Made by a program: the position numbers and the translations under genes. From Candidatus Rokuibacteriota bacterium (lineage in GTDB: Bacteria > Methylomirabilota > Methylomirabilia > Rokubacteriales > CSP1-6): a DNA stretch of 64,000 nt. The notes under the pieces are model-generated. The model was not told the origin of the DNA. It made no database searches and saw nothing but the letters and a program-made list of their open reading frames with translations. The stretch is from the NCBI GenBank assembly GCA_016866775.1, contig VGLJ01000011.1, positions 1 through 64,000 of the forward strand, written 5' to 3'. Numbering within the stretch: the stretch's first letter is position 1; each line of letters starts with the position of its first letter. Positions 8,629 to 16,845 of this stretch are shown here, in pieces.

Positions 8629-9447
8629 ATGCGCCTCGGCGTCAGCCTCCCCCGCACCGCGCCCGACGGCAGCCCGCTGACCGGCGACGCGTTCATCGAG
8701 GGCGCCCGGCTCGTCGAGCGCCTCGGCTTCGACCACGCGTGGTCGTTCGACGCGATCGGCCGCGGGTTCATCATTCCCGACCCGCTCATCGCGGTCTCCG
8801 TCGCGGCGGGCGTCACCTCGCGCATCGAGGTCGGCACCTGCATCCTCCAGGTCCCGCTGCGACGGCCGGTCGAGCTCGCGCACCGGATCCTCACCGCGCA
8901 TCTGATCTGTCGCGGCCGTCTCCTGCTGGGCGTCGGCGCCGGGTCGACGAAGGCCGACTTCGACGCGATCGGCGTGCCGTTCGAGACCCGGCTGCGCGAC
9001 ATGGACGAGTCGCTGGCGCTCATGCGACGGCTCTGGGCCGGCGAGAAGGTCGGCGCCGCGCAGCTCGGCCCGTGGCCGGCGGCGCTCGGCGGCCCGAACG
9101 TGCTCATCGGGAGCTGGCGCGGCAAGGAATGGATCCCGCGCGCGGCGAAGGCGTTCGACGGGTGGATCGCGTCGGGCGCGCGCAGCAACTTCGAGGCGAT
9201 CGCCGAGGGCATCACGCGCTACCGCGAGGCCGGCGGTACCCGCGCGATCGTCACCAACCTGGTCGTGGACCTCGACGCGCCGACGAAGGATGTCCCGGGC
9301 ACGGAGCCGTTCCACATGCGTTGCTCGCCGGCGGAGGCCGCCGCGCGGCTTCGCCGTCTGGCCGACCTCGGCTACGACGACGCCGTGCTCGTCCCGAAGG
9401 TCCACACGGAAGCGCACCTCGCCGCGCTGCGCGCGCTCGTGAAGTAA
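8629..9447 (+). CDS. LLM-class flavin-dependent oxidoreductase
   Basis: A 272-residue member of the bacterial luciferase-like (LLM) TIM-barrel family, which uses reduced FMN or F420 for oxygenation or hydride transfer. Visible features are the N-terminal MRLGVSLPRTAP strand, GTCILQVPLRRP (strand 4 region) and GRLLLGVGAGSTKADFDAIGV, the typical phosphate-binding turn. The ATG at 8629 follows the preceding stop by two bases. It is one of five LLM proteins in the window and part of the TRAP-linked run. The substrate is unknown. Confidence 0.85.
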   Translation: MRLGVSLPRTAPDGSPLTGDAFIEGARLVERLGFDHAWSFDAIGRGFIIPDPLIAVSVAAGVTSRIEVGTCILQVPLRRPVELAHRILTAHLICRGRLLLGVGAGSTKADFDAIGVPFETRLRDMDESLALMRRLWAGEKVGAAQLGPWPAALGGPNVLIGSWRGKEWIPRAAKAFDGWIASGARSNFEAIAEGITRYREAGGTRAIVTNLVVDLDAPTKDVPGTEPFHMRCSPAEAAARLRRLADLGYDDAVLVPKVHTEAHLAALRALVK

Positions 9448-9450
9448 GCC

Positions 9451-10470
9451 GTGGCGCACGTCCAGACCGTGCTCGGCCTGATCGCCCCCGAGGCGCTCGG
9501 GCCGACACTGATGCACGAGCACCTGCTGGTCGACATCCGTCCGCCGTCGAAGCGGGCGCCCGCCGACCTCGGACCCGAGCTTCGCCTCGACACGATCTGG
9601 GCGATCAACTACGGCACCCTGCCCGCCGCGCGGAACTATCTCCTCGACGACGCCGAGATCGCGACCGACGAAGTGCGACGGATGCTCGCGGCGGGTGGCC
9701 GCTCGATCGTCGAGCTGTCGTCGGGGGGCCTCGGTCCGCAGCCGGACGCGCTGGTGAAGATCGCGCGCGCGACGGGCGCGCACATCGTGATGGGCTGCGG
9801 CCACTACGTCGACGAGTATCAGCCGGCGGCGAACCGCGACCGCGGCGTCGACGACTTCGCGCGCGACATGATCACCGCCGCGAAGGACGGCGCGTGGGGC
9901 ACCGGCGTGCGCGCGGGGATCATCGGCGAGATCGGCTGCCAGGCGCCGTGGACGGAGCTCGAGCGGCGCGTGATGCGCGGCGCGCTGATCGCGCAGCGGG
10001 AGACCGGGCTCGCGGTGAACGTGCACCCGGGGCGTCATCCCGACCAGCCGCAGGAGGTCGCGGACTTCCTCCGCGCGCACGGGGGCACGATCGAGCGCAC
10101 GGTCATCAGCCACATCGACCGCACGATCTTCGATACCGAGCGAATGCTGCGCCTCGCCGACACCGGCTGCGTGCTCGAGTTCGATCTGTTCGGTCAGGAG
10201 AGCTCGTACTACCGGCTCGCGGACATCGACATGCCGAACGACGCCGTGCGCCTGCGCGCGATCCGCGCGCTCATCGCGCGCGGCCACCTCGCGCGCGTGG
10301 TGATCGCGCACGACATCTGCTACCGGACACGCCTCGTGGCCTTCGGCGGCCACGGGTACGGGCACATCTTCGCGAACGTGGTGCCGATGATGCGGCGGCG
10401 CGGATTCTCCGACGCCGAGATCCACGCGATCCTCGTCGACAACCCGCGGCGTCTCCTCACCGTCCGGTGA
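9451..10470 (+). CDS. Phosphotriesterase-family metal-dependent hydrolase
   Basis: A 339-residue amidohydrolase-fold enzyme of the phosphotriesterase family. The metal ligands are readable: HEH in LMHEHLLVD, Glu in IIGEIGC, His in VNVHPG, His in ISHIDRT and Asp in IAHDICYRT. Members hydrolyse lactones, organophosphates or similar esters. The presumed start is GTG at 9451, three bases after the LLM stop. The stop overlaps the next gene as GTGA. In context it probably opens a lactone or ester intermediate before CoA activation by the downstream ligase. Confidence 0.88.
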   Translation: MAHVQTVLGLIAPEALGPTLMHEHLLVDIRPPSKRAPADLGPELRLDTIWAINYGTLPAARNYLLDDAEIATDEVRRMLAAGGRSIVELSSGGLGPQPDALVKIARATGAHIVMGCGHYVDEYQPAANRDRGVDDFARDMITAAKDGAWGTGVRAGIIGEIGCQAPWTELERRVMRGALIAQRETGLAVNVHPGRHPDQPQEVADFLRAHGGTIERTVISHIDRTIFDTERMLRLADTGCVLEFDLFGQESSYYRLADIDMPNDAVRLRAIRALIARGHLARVVIAHDICYRTRLVAFGGHGYGHIFANVVPMMRRRGFSDAEIHAILVDNPRRLLTVR

Positions 10471-12107
10471 GCGCGCGGCCGTCGTACGACGAGGCCGTGG
10501 CGCGCTTCGTGTGGCGCGAGAGCCTCGACGCCCTCGGGTGGACGGCCGACGGCGACGTCAATCTCTGCGACACGATCGTCGGCCGCCACGCGCGGTCGGG
10601 CCGCATCGCGCTCCGCTGGTTCGGCAAGGCGGGCGCGCCCGGCACGGCGGGTGACGGGCGCACGCTCACGTTCGACGAGCTCGCGCGGCTCGCGAGCCGC
10701 GTCGCCGGGTTCCTCGCGAGCGCCGGCGTGACGAAGGGCGACCGCGTAGCGGGCTACCTGCCGCGCGTCCCGGAAACCATCGCGATCATGCTCGGCGCGT
10801 GGAAGATCGGCGCCATCTACGTGCCGATCTTCACGGGCTTCGGTCCCGACGCGATCGCGTTCCGTGTCGCTCACAGCGGCGCGCGGATCCTGTTCACACA
10901 CGCCGACTATCGCGACCGCGTGCCATCGCTGTCGGATGACACGCGGATCATTACGATCGATTCGGCAGTCGCGGAGGGCCGGGATGCATTCCCGGCCCGG
11001 AGCGAGGGGGGCGTGGGGGGTGCGTCTCGCACCCCCCAAGTACATCGTCACGATCCCGCGGTGCTGCTGTACACCTCGGGATCCACCGGGCCGCCGAAAG
11101 GCGTGAAGATCGCCACGAACTTTCCGCTCGCCGTTCATCCGTGGATCACGCTCGGCGTCGATCTGCGGCCGGATGACGTCTTCTGGCCCACCGGCGATCC
11201 GGGCTGGGGCTACGGCCTGATCTGCTACATGACCGCGCTCGCGCTCGGCGTCGCCGTCGTCAGCCACGAGGCGACGCCGACGGCGGAGGCCGCGCTGAAG
11301 CGGATCAGCGCGCTCGGCGTGACGAACCTCGCGACGACCCCGACGCTGCTGCGCGGGATCATGGCCCTCGGCGAGGCGGAGGTGCGCGCGCATCCCGTGC
11401 GCGTGCGGTGCGCGAGCAGCTGCGGCGAGCCGCTGAACGCGGAGGTCGTGGGCTTCTTCCAGAAGCTCTGGGGCGTGACCGTGATGGACCACTACGGCTC
11501 CAGCGAGTTCGGGCTGCCGATCGGCAACCTCGCCGCCGCGGACATGGCGGTGAAGCCGGGCTCGATGGGCCGCCCGATGCCGGGCGCGCGCGTCTCCATC
11601 GTCGACGACGACGGCATGGAGCTTCCCGCGGACACCGTGGGGCACATCGCCCTCGCGCCGAGCGAGACCGGCTACTACTCGCTCGGGTACTGGAGCGACG
11701 AGACGCGCACGGGGGAGCTGTTCCGTCGCGGCTGGATGACCGTCGGCGATCTCGGCCGGCGCGACGGGGACGGCTACTTCTGGTTCGAAGGCCGCGCGGA
11801 CGACGTGATCAAGAGCGCGGGCTACCGCATCGGCCCGTTCGAAGTGGAGAGCGCGATCCTCGAGCACCCGGCGGTCGCCGAAGCGGCCGTCGTCGGCAAG
11901 CCGGACGCGCTGCGCGGACACATCGTGAAGGCGTTCGTCGTCCTGCGCCCCGGTGCTGCAACGACGCCGTCGCTCGCGGATGAGATCGTCGAGGTCGTGA
12001 AGACGCGTCTCGGCCGCCCGCAGGCCCCGCGCGAGGTCGAGTTCGTGCGCGAGCTTCCGAAGACGGAGACCGGCAAGATCCAGCGGTTCGTGCTGCGGCG
12101 GCGCTGA
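10467..12107 (+). CDS. AMP-forming acyl-CoA synthetase / ligase
   Basis: A 546-residue ANL-superfamily enzyme that activates a carboxylate to its CoA thioester via an acyl-adenylate. Motifs: phosphate loop YTSGSTGPPKGVK (about residue 203), YGSSEFG (about 343), the hinge-region GRADDVIKSAGYRIGP, and the C-terminal catalytic Lys in PKTETGKIQR. It begins at a GTG overlapping the previous stop. Residues about 167-193, just before the phosphate loop, are encoded by a G-rich palindromic repeat that sits in frame (see 10964-11040) and are absent from the usual family layout as far as I recall it. The acid substrate is unknown; the operon suggests a short or aromatic acid derived from the TRAP cargo. 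Confidence 0.88.
   Translation: MSARPSYDEAVARFVWRESLDALGWTADGDVNLCDTIVGRHARSGRIALRWFGKAGAPGTAGDGRTLTFDELARLASRVAGFLASAGVTKGDRVAGYLPRVPETIAIMLGAWKIGAIYVPIFTGFGPDAIAFRVAHSGARILFTHADYRDRVPSLSDDTRIITIDSAVAEGRDAFPARSEGGVGGASRTPQVHRHDPAVLLYTSGSTGPPKGVKIATNFPLAVHPWITLGVDLRPDDVFWPTGDPGWGYGLICYMTALALGVAVVSHEATPTAEAALKRISALGVTNLATTPTLLRGIMALGEAEVRAHPVRVRCASSCGEPLNAEVVGFFQKLWGVTVMDHYGSSEFGLPIGNLAAADMAVKPGSMGRPMPGARVSIVDDDGMELPADTVGHIALAPSETGYYSLGYWSDETRTGELFRRGWMTVGDLGRRDGDGYFWFEGRADDVIKSAGYRIGPFEVESAILEHPAVAEAAVVGKPDALRGHIVKAFVVLRPGAATTPSLADEIVEVVKTRLGRPQAPREVEFVRELPKTETGKIQRFVLRRR
10964..11040 (+). repeat. G-rich palindromic element, copy D (in frame inside the acyl-CoA synthetase)
   Basis: About 77 bases starting GGCAGTCGCGGA, then a hairpin GGGCCGGGA-TGCA-TTCCCGGCCC, the bridge GGAGCGAGGGGGGCGT, and a second hairpin GGGGGGTGCG-TCT-CGCACCCCCC. 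The same order is found in copies A, B and C between genes. Here it is open in the gene's frame and encodes an AVAEGRDAFPARSEGG-type insert. Orientation is sense relative to the gene, unlike copies A-C, which are antisense to their neighbouring gene. Confidence 0.85.
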
Positions 12108-12129
12108 GCCGCCGCGAGAGGAGCGTTCC

Positions 12130-12525
12130 ATGGCGACGCCGCGCATGATCACCGCGCCCGGCACCACCTGGCCCGAGCGCTACACGTTCTCGCCCGCGCT
12201 GAAGGCCGGCACCCTGCTCTTCATCGCCGGCACGACCGCGGTCGACGACAAGGGCGCGCTCGTCGCGCCGGGCGACATCGTCGGCCAGACGCGCTTCATC
12301 CTCCAGAAGTTCGGCACGCTGCTGCGTGCCGCGGGCGCGGGCTTCGAGCACGTGGTGGAGACGACGGAATACATCACGACGACCGAGAACTACCGCGGGA
12401 CGGCGGCGGTGCGCCGCGAGTTCTTCCGCCCGCCCTACCCGGTGGCGACGGGCGTGATCGTGGCCGGATTGCTGCGGCAGGGCGCGCTGATCGAGATCTC
12501 GGCGGTCGCCGTCCTGCCCGACTAG
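12130..12525 (+). CDS. RidA (YjgF/YER057c/UK114) family enamine/imine deaminase
   Basis: A 131-residue trimer-forming RidA-like protein. Features include the GTLLFIAGTTAVDDKG strand and the C-terminal ALIEISAVAVLP strand with the conserved Glu. RidA proteins hydrolyse reactive enamine/imine intermediates; catabolic-operon members may act on a pathway-specific compound. I do not see the usual catalytic Arg of archetypal RidA in its standard setting, so this may be a subgroup with another role. It is the last gene of the TRAP-led run, 22 bases after the ligase, with a GAGAGGAGCG ribosome binding site. Confidence 0.85.
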   Translation: MATPRMITAPGTTWPERYTFSPALKAGTLLFIAGTTAVDDKGALVAPGDIVGQTRFILQKFGTLLRAAGAGFEHVVETTEYITTTENYRGTAAVRREFFRPPYPVATGVIVAGLLRQGALIEISAVAVLPD

Positions 12526-12929
12526 CGCGGGCGGATCAGACCGCCGCCGCCGGGGCCACCCATTCCCGGGCCGCCGAGGCCGCCGGGCATCCGGTCCGGC
12601 ACGATGATCTGCGACGCGGCTTCGCGGCGCAGCTGCTCGATCTCGCGGCGCGTGCGCTCGATCGCGGCTTCGGCGCCCGCCGAGAACTTGTCGACGGCCT
12701 CGCCGAGCGACCGGGCTTCGATCTCGAACACGAGCGGCAGCAGGCCGCCCGTCGTCAGGAGCTGGGTCTCGCCGACGTAGAGGATCGCGCGCGCCATGTC
12801 GGTCGTCCCGTCGCGCGTCACCGGCGTGAGCACGCGGATCGTGCCGATGCGGCGATCCGTATACGTGTCCTCACGATAGAGGGAGGCCGCGTCCATCTTC
12901 AGCTCGGGGGCGCCGGATTCGTCAGCCAT
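12522..12929 (-). CDS. Conserved hypothetical protein with Gly-rich tail
   Basis: A 135-residue protein that I do not recognise. It has a soluble alpha/beta N-terminal region (DRRIGTIRVLTPVTRDG), a helical segment rich in Glu and Arg (about residues 80-108) and a C-terminal tail of Gly-Pro-Met repeats. There is no signal peptide or membrane segment. The ATG at 12929 is preferred over the longer frame from 13037, because the extra N-terminus would be encoded by repeat element B. It converges with ridA, sharing four bases, and may be read with the LLM operon upstream. Confidence 0.6.
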   Translation of the reverse strand: MADESGAPELKMDAASLYREDTYTDRRIGTIRVLTPVTRDGTTDMARAILYVGETQLLTTGGLLPLVFEIEARSLGEAVDKFSAGAEAAIERTRREIEQLRREAASQIIVPDRMPGGLGGPGMGGPGGGGLIRPR

Positions 12930-12955
12930 GCCGGTCAGGGTAGCACGGGCGCCTC

Positions 12956-13034
12956 GGCACTCGCGGAGCGCGGCGGCTTTGCCGTCGCGCGGAGCGTGGA
13001 GGGCTTGGGGGGCGCACCTAGCGCCCCCCATCTC
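12956..13034 (+). repeat. G-rich palindromic element, copy B
   Basis: Begins GGCACTCGCGGA, then hairpin GCGCGGCGGC-TTT-GCCGTCGCGC, the bridge GGAGCGTGGAGGGCTT and a second hairpin GGGGGGCGCACCTAGCGCCCCCC ending ATCTC. It aligns throughout with copy A at 38243. It lies between the LLM gene and the 135-aa gene, both leftward, and supplies the LLM stop codon (13018-13020) inside its loop. Confidence 0.85.
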
Positions 13035-13896
13035 CAAAAGATCTGATGACGTCCCTGCCGTAGCGGAGGACGTCGTCCGGCGTCTTCACCTGCGCGGGCA
13101 GGCCCGCGCCCGAGCTGATGGGAACGGCCACGCGCGCGATCCCGCGCTTCGCCAGCGCCTCGATCTCCTTCACCTCGGTCGGCGCGGACACCGTGACCTC
13201 GATCGACGCGGGATCGCGCCCGGCCTCCTCCGCCGCCCGCCGCATCTCGTCGAACAGCTCCTGGGATGCGCCGCGCGCGGGGAAGTAGCCGTCGCCGAGA
13301 CGTCCGGCGCGGCGCGCCGCCGCCTTCGTGTCGCCGCCCACGATGATCGGGATCGGCGCCGCGGGCAACGGGCGGCAGAAGACGTCGTCGAAATTCACGA
13401 ACCGGCCGTGGACGCTCGCGCGCTCCTGCGTCCACAGCGTGCGCATCGCCGCGACGTACTCGTCCGTGCGCGGCCCGCGATCCTCGAACGGCACGCCGAG
13501 CGCCGCGAACTCCTCGGCGAGCCAGCCGACGCCGATCCCGAGCAGCGCCCGGCGGCCGCCCGCGAGGTGATCGAGCGTCGCAATCGCCTTCGCGGTGACG
13601 ACGGGATTGCGCTGCGGCAGGATCAGGATCGCCGTGCCCAGCTTGAGCGTCCGCGTCGCGGACGCGATGTACGCGAGCCAGATCAGCGGATCCGGGATCG
13701 GAAAGTCCTCGAGGCCGGATCCCATCTTCCCCGTCGGCGAGTACGGATACCGCGACTGGTAGGCGTGCGGCACCACGACGTGCTCGACCGTCCAGATCGA
13801 CTCGAAGCCCGCCGCCTCGGCCGCCTGCGCGAGCTCGACGGCGGCGGGACCGTTCGCGAAGCGGCCGAGGCTCGCGTACCGGAGCCCGAACTTCAC
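13018..13896 (-). CDS. LLM-class flavin/F420-dependent oxidoreductase
   Basis: A 292-residue luciferase-like TIM-barrel enzyme of the F420-dependent-type subgroup. Readable segments are MKFGLRYASLGRF, SIWTVEHVVVPHAYQSRYPY near residue 38, LKLGTAILILPQRNP, and RALLGIGVGWLAEEFAALG. It starts at a GTG overlapping the amidohydrolase stop (GTGA), so the two are co-translated. The last five residues (GDGGR) and the stop codon fall within repeat element B, so the natural C-terminus may have been altered by the element. Substrate unknown. Confidence 0.85.
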   Translation of the reverse strand: MKFGLRYASLGRFANGPAAVELAQAAEAAGFESIWTVEHVVVPHAYQSRYPYSPTGKMGSGLEDFPIPDPLIWLAYIASATRTLKLGTAILILPQRNPVVTAKAIATLDHLAGGRRALLGIGVGWLAEEFAALGVPFEDRGPRTDEYVAAMRTLWTQERASVHGRFVNFDDVFCRPLPAAPIPIIVGGDTKAAARRAGRLGDGYFPARGASQELFDEMRRAAEEAGRDPASIEVTVSAPTEVKEIEALAKRGIARVAVPISSGAGLPAQVKTPDDVLRYGRDVIRSFGDGGR

Positions 13897-15320
13897 GACG
13901 CCACCCAGCCGTACCAGCGATGACTCGGCGTGGCGCCTTCTTCCAGATACGCCATCTTCATCCGGCTCAGGTAGTCCTTCGGGATCTCGTTGCGCTTCGC
14001 GTTCACGTCGATGCCGAACGCGCGGGCGGCGTTGAGCCCGAAGATCTGCTCCTTCACCTGCCGCGTGAGCGGCGCGTACTTGTGCCCGTCGATGAGCGCC
14101 TGCGGGATCTCGAAGCGGCGGAACGCTTCGATCTGCCACTGCGGCGTGCCGTACCAGATCGAGTCCGTGCCCCACAGGACGTGGTCGGCGCCGAACGCGT
14201 CGACGACCTGCCCGATCAGGTGCGCGCACGCCGTCGGGTTCGTGGTGACGAGCTGACCGAACGTCGAGCCGAGCTCCATGTAGATGTTGCGGATCCCCGG
14301 CTCCTTCTTCTTCATCTGACAGAACTCGGTCGTCCACGGGACTTCACCCGTCGGCTTCGCCGCGTTCAGGCCGAGCAAGCCCGCGTGGTACGCCATGAAG
14401 TCGATGTCCGGGAAGTCCTTCGCGGCCTTGATCATGTCGCGCGGGTGGTTGTAGTCGGCGACGGGGCCGAGCGGCAGCCCTTTGTGGACGCAGAAACGCT
14501 TCACGCCGAGCTTGCGCGCGCGCTCGAGCATCGGGTACGCGATCTTCTCGTCGTCGAGGAACCAGCCGCGGTCGAAGCCCTTCGGGTTCGCGCCGGTGTA
14601 CGCCTTCCACGCGTCCACCTTCATCGCGCCCGCCTGCTGGTCCATGAAGTCGAGGTCGGCCTGGCCGAGCTGCGGGCTCACGAGCCCGTGCGCGAGCATC
14701 CGCCGCGACTGCGTGATGCGATTGATCTCGTCGCGGATGTGCGTCATCTCCTTCGGCGGCAGCACCGCTTCCCACGGGTACGGGCCGGGCGGCGTCGAGA
14801 TGAGCCCGACCGCCGTCTCGCTGTCGAAGAAGACTTCCTTCACGAAGTTCTCCCACGAGAGGTCGGCCATCGTGCCGCGATCCGAGGCAAGCTTGGGATT
14901 GAGCGGCCGCGAGCGCTGGCGCAGGCGCAGCAGCGCGTTCTTCGGGATGCCGCCCCTGCGTCCGCCTTCCGCGTCGGTCGGGTCGTAGCCCGCGCTCACG
15001 TAGTGGAGCTGCGCGTCGAGGATGAACAACGGGTCGCCACTGCGCGCGGCGAACGCGGACGGCTCCGCCGCTTCGACCGGCAGCACGTCGAAGAACCGGC
15101 CGAAGACGGCGTTCATCGCCAGCAGCGACGCCGCCATGCCGCCGCCGGTGCGCAGAAAGTCGCGCCGCGTGAGCCCGAGCCGCGGCGCGAGCCGGCCCGC
15201 GTCCGCGAGGATCCGGTGCTCGACCGCGCGCTGCTCCGGAGTCTGCGGCAGCGGCAGGAATTCTTCGTTCGAGACGAGCATGGTCGGCAGAGGGAGCTCG
15301 GTGCGGATACCCTGGCGCAT
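13893..15320 (-). CDS. Tat-exported amidohydrolase (amidohydrolase_2 type)
   Basis: A 475-residue TIM-barrel amidohydrolase-2 family protein with a twin-arginine export signal (TRRDFLRTGGGMAASLLA at about residues 50-67), so it probably acts outside the cytoplasmic membrane. The C-terminal half has the family-typical DIDFMAYHAG, NIYMELGSTFG and HVLWGTDSIWYG, where the final Asp is a metal ligand or catalytic residue. The HxH at the barrel start is replaced by DAQLHY, which resembles decarboxylase/hydrolase members with one His. A 50-residue stretch precedes the Tat motif, so a start at the internal ATG (MLVSNEEFLP, about 15281) is also possible. It is coupled to the LLM gene. Confidence 0.82.
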   Translation of the reverse strand: MRQGIRTELPLPTMLVSNEEFLPLPQTPEQRAVEHRILADAGRLAPRLGLTRRDFLRTGGGMAASLLAMNAVFGRFFDVLPVEAAEPSAFAARSGDPLFILDAQLHYVSAGYDPTDAEGGRRGGIPKNALLRLRQRSRPLNPKLASDRGTMADLSWENFVKEVFFDSETAVGLISTPPGPYPWEAVLPPKEMTHIRDEINRITQSRRMLAHGLVSPQLGQADLDFMDQQAGAMKVDAWKAYTGANPKGFDRGWFLDDEKIAYPMLERARKLGVKRFCVHKGLPLGPVADYNHPRDMIKAAKDFPDIDFMAYHAGLLGLNAAKPTGEVPWTTEFCQMKKKEPGIRNIYMELGSTFGQLVTTNPTACAHLIGQVVDAFGADHVLWGTDSIWYGTPQWQIEAFRRFEIPQALIDGHKYAPLTRQVKEQIFGLNAARAFGIDVNAKRNEIPKDYLSRMKMAYLEEGATPSHRWYGWVAS

Positions 15321-15349
15321 GGCGTAGTCTAACGCCGGGAGGAACGACG

Positions 15350-15868
15350 ATGGCGAGGATAGAGCCGCTCAGCATCAACCAGGTCGACGACGAGATCCGG
15401 CACCTCTGCGAGGAGGCCGAGCTCCAGACGGGCACGTCGGTCAGCGCCCGGACGCACGCGAAGAACCCGGTCGTCATGAAGGCGCTCGCGGCGTTGCGCG
15501 CCACGCTCGCCAAGGAAGGCAGTGTCGATCCGGTCATCCGCGAGCTCATGCGCCTGAAGGTCGCGTCGCTCAACGGGTGCCGGTACTGAATGAAGGCCCG
15601 CTATGCCGGGGCCCGGCAAGCAGGCGCGACGGAAGAGAAGATCGCGGCGATCGACGACGAGCGCTCGGACCGGCTGAGTCCGCGCGAGCGCATGGCGGTC
15701 CGCTACGCCGAGAAGCTGGCGGTCGATCACCGCAACGTCGACGACGCGTTCTGGGCGGAGCTGCGGCGTCACTTCTCCGAGGCCGACATCCTCGAGCTCA
15801 CCCTGCACGCCACGCTCTACATCGGCTTCGGACGGTTCAACGAGATCATCGGCCTGGAGCCCGCGTGA
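15350..15868 (+). CDS. AhpD / carboxymuconolactone decarboxylase-like selenoprotein (CxxU)
   Basis: Read through an in-frame TGA at 15587-15589, this is a 172-residue protein of the AhpD/CMD peroxidase-like fold. The frame gives LNGCRY, then the TGA, then MKARYAGARQAGATEEKI, which continues the family helix. The redox motif is thus Cys77-x-x-Sec80 where relatives have CxxC. The His normally found four residues after the second Cys is Arg84 here. The second half (MAVRYAEKLAVDHRNV and LHATLYIGFGRFNEI) is typical AhpD. Without read-through both halves would be meaningless. A hairpin 15 bases after the UGA (15605-15617) fits a bacterial SECIS. It overlaps the epoxide hydrolase start (GTGA). Probable role: thiol/selenol-dependent peroxide or adduct reduction. 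Confidence 0.85.
15605..15617 (+). promoter_or_regulatory. SECIS-like hairpin after the Sec codon of the AhpD-like gene
   Basis: GCCGG-GGC-CCGGC forms a 5-bp stem with a GGC triloop, starting 15 bases after UGA. Distance and small G-containing loop fit bacterial SECIS elements recognised by SelB. The same triloop recurs in both grdB genes. Confidence 0.55.
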
Positions 15869-16845
15869 CGGAAATTCTCCACCGGTTCGTCGAGACCAAC
15901 GGCCTCCGCATGCACGTCGCGGAGGCCGGCCGTGGGCCGCTCGTCATCATGTGCCACGGCTTCCCGGAGTCCTGGTACTCGTGGCGCCACCAGCTCGTGG
16001 CGCTGGCGAACGCGGGCTTCCACGCGGTCGCGCCCGACATGCGCGGTTACGGGCAGACGGACCGGCCCGAGGCGATCGATCAGTACACACTGCTTCATCT
16101 CGTCGGCGACATGGTCGGTCTCGCCAAGGCGTTCGGCGACAAGCCGGCCGTCATCGCGGGGCACGACTGGGGCGCACCCGTCGCGTGGCACGCGGCGCTG
16201 CTGCGCCCCGACGTCTTCCGCGCGGTGATCGGCCTGAGCGTGCCGTTCATCCCGCGCCGCGCCAGGCGGCCGACGACGGTGATGCCGCAGACGGACGACA
16301 CGATCTACTACCAGCTCTACTTCCAGGAGCCCGGCGTCGCCGAAGCCGAGCTCGAGCGTGACCCGCGCCACACGCTCCGCAGCGTCCTCTTCTGGGGCTC
16401 CGGCGACGCGCGATCGGAGCCGGTGAAGGTCGGCGGCGGCTCCGGGATGATCTCGCGCAGCCGCGGCTTCCTCGGCGGGCGCGACCTCACGGCGCCGGTC
16501 CCGCCGTGGCTCACCGAGGCGGACATCGACTTCTACGCGGGGGAATTCGCGCGGACGGGATTCCGCGGCGGGCTCAACTGGTACCGCAACATCGACCGGA
16601 GCTGGGAGCTGCTCGCGCCGTGGACGGGCGCGAAGGTCACGGTGCCGGCCCTCTACGTCGCCGGCGATCGCGACCTCGTCATGGGCTTCCGCGGGATGGA
16701 TCAGCTCCTGCCCGCGCTCACCATGTTCGTGCCGAACCTGCGCGAGACGATCATCCTGCCCGGCTGCGGCCACTGGACGCAGCAGGAGCGCGCCGACGAC
16801 GTGAACGCGGCGATGCTCAAGTTCCTGGCGCGCGAAGCGCTTTGA
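15865..16845 (+). CDS. Alpha/beta-hydrolase, epoxide hydrolase type
   Basis: A 326-residue soluble epoxide hydrolase-like enzyme. The oxyanion-hole region is CHGFPESWYSWRHQL, the nucleophile Asp is in AGHDWGAPVAWH (near residue 103), and the catalytic His is in PGCGHWTQQE near the C-terminus; a Tyr-rich cap (TIYYQLYF) supplies likely epoxide-polarising tyrosines. It converts epoxides to diols in the cytoplasm. Start is GTG at 15865, overlapping the stop of the Sec-containing AhpD-like gene, so the two are coupled and may detoxify reactive electrophiles together. The 3' end overlaps the convergent PRISE gene by 29 bases. Confidence 0.88.
   Translation: MTEILHRFVETNGLRMHVAEAGRGPLVIMCHGFPESWYSWRHQLVALANAGFHAVAPDMRGYGQTDRPEAIDQYTLLHLVGDMVGLAKAFGDKPAVIAGHDWGAPVAWHAALLRPDVFRAVIGLSVPFIPRRARRPTTVMPQTDDTIYYQLYFQEPGVAEAELERDPRHTLRSVLFWGSGDARSEPVKVGGGSGMISRSRGFLGGRDLTAPVPPWLTEADIDFYAGEFARTGFRGGLNWYRNIDRSWELLAPWTGAKVTVPALYVAGDRDLVMGFRGMDQLLPALTMFVPNLRETIILPGCGHWTQQERADDVNAAMLKFLAREAL

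Noticed and set aside
13018-14337. Longer frame upstream of the LLM start (to 14337)
   Set aside because: The region beyond 13896 is the out-of-frame shadow of the Tat amidohydrolase gene; the GTG at 13896 overlapping its stop is the natural start.
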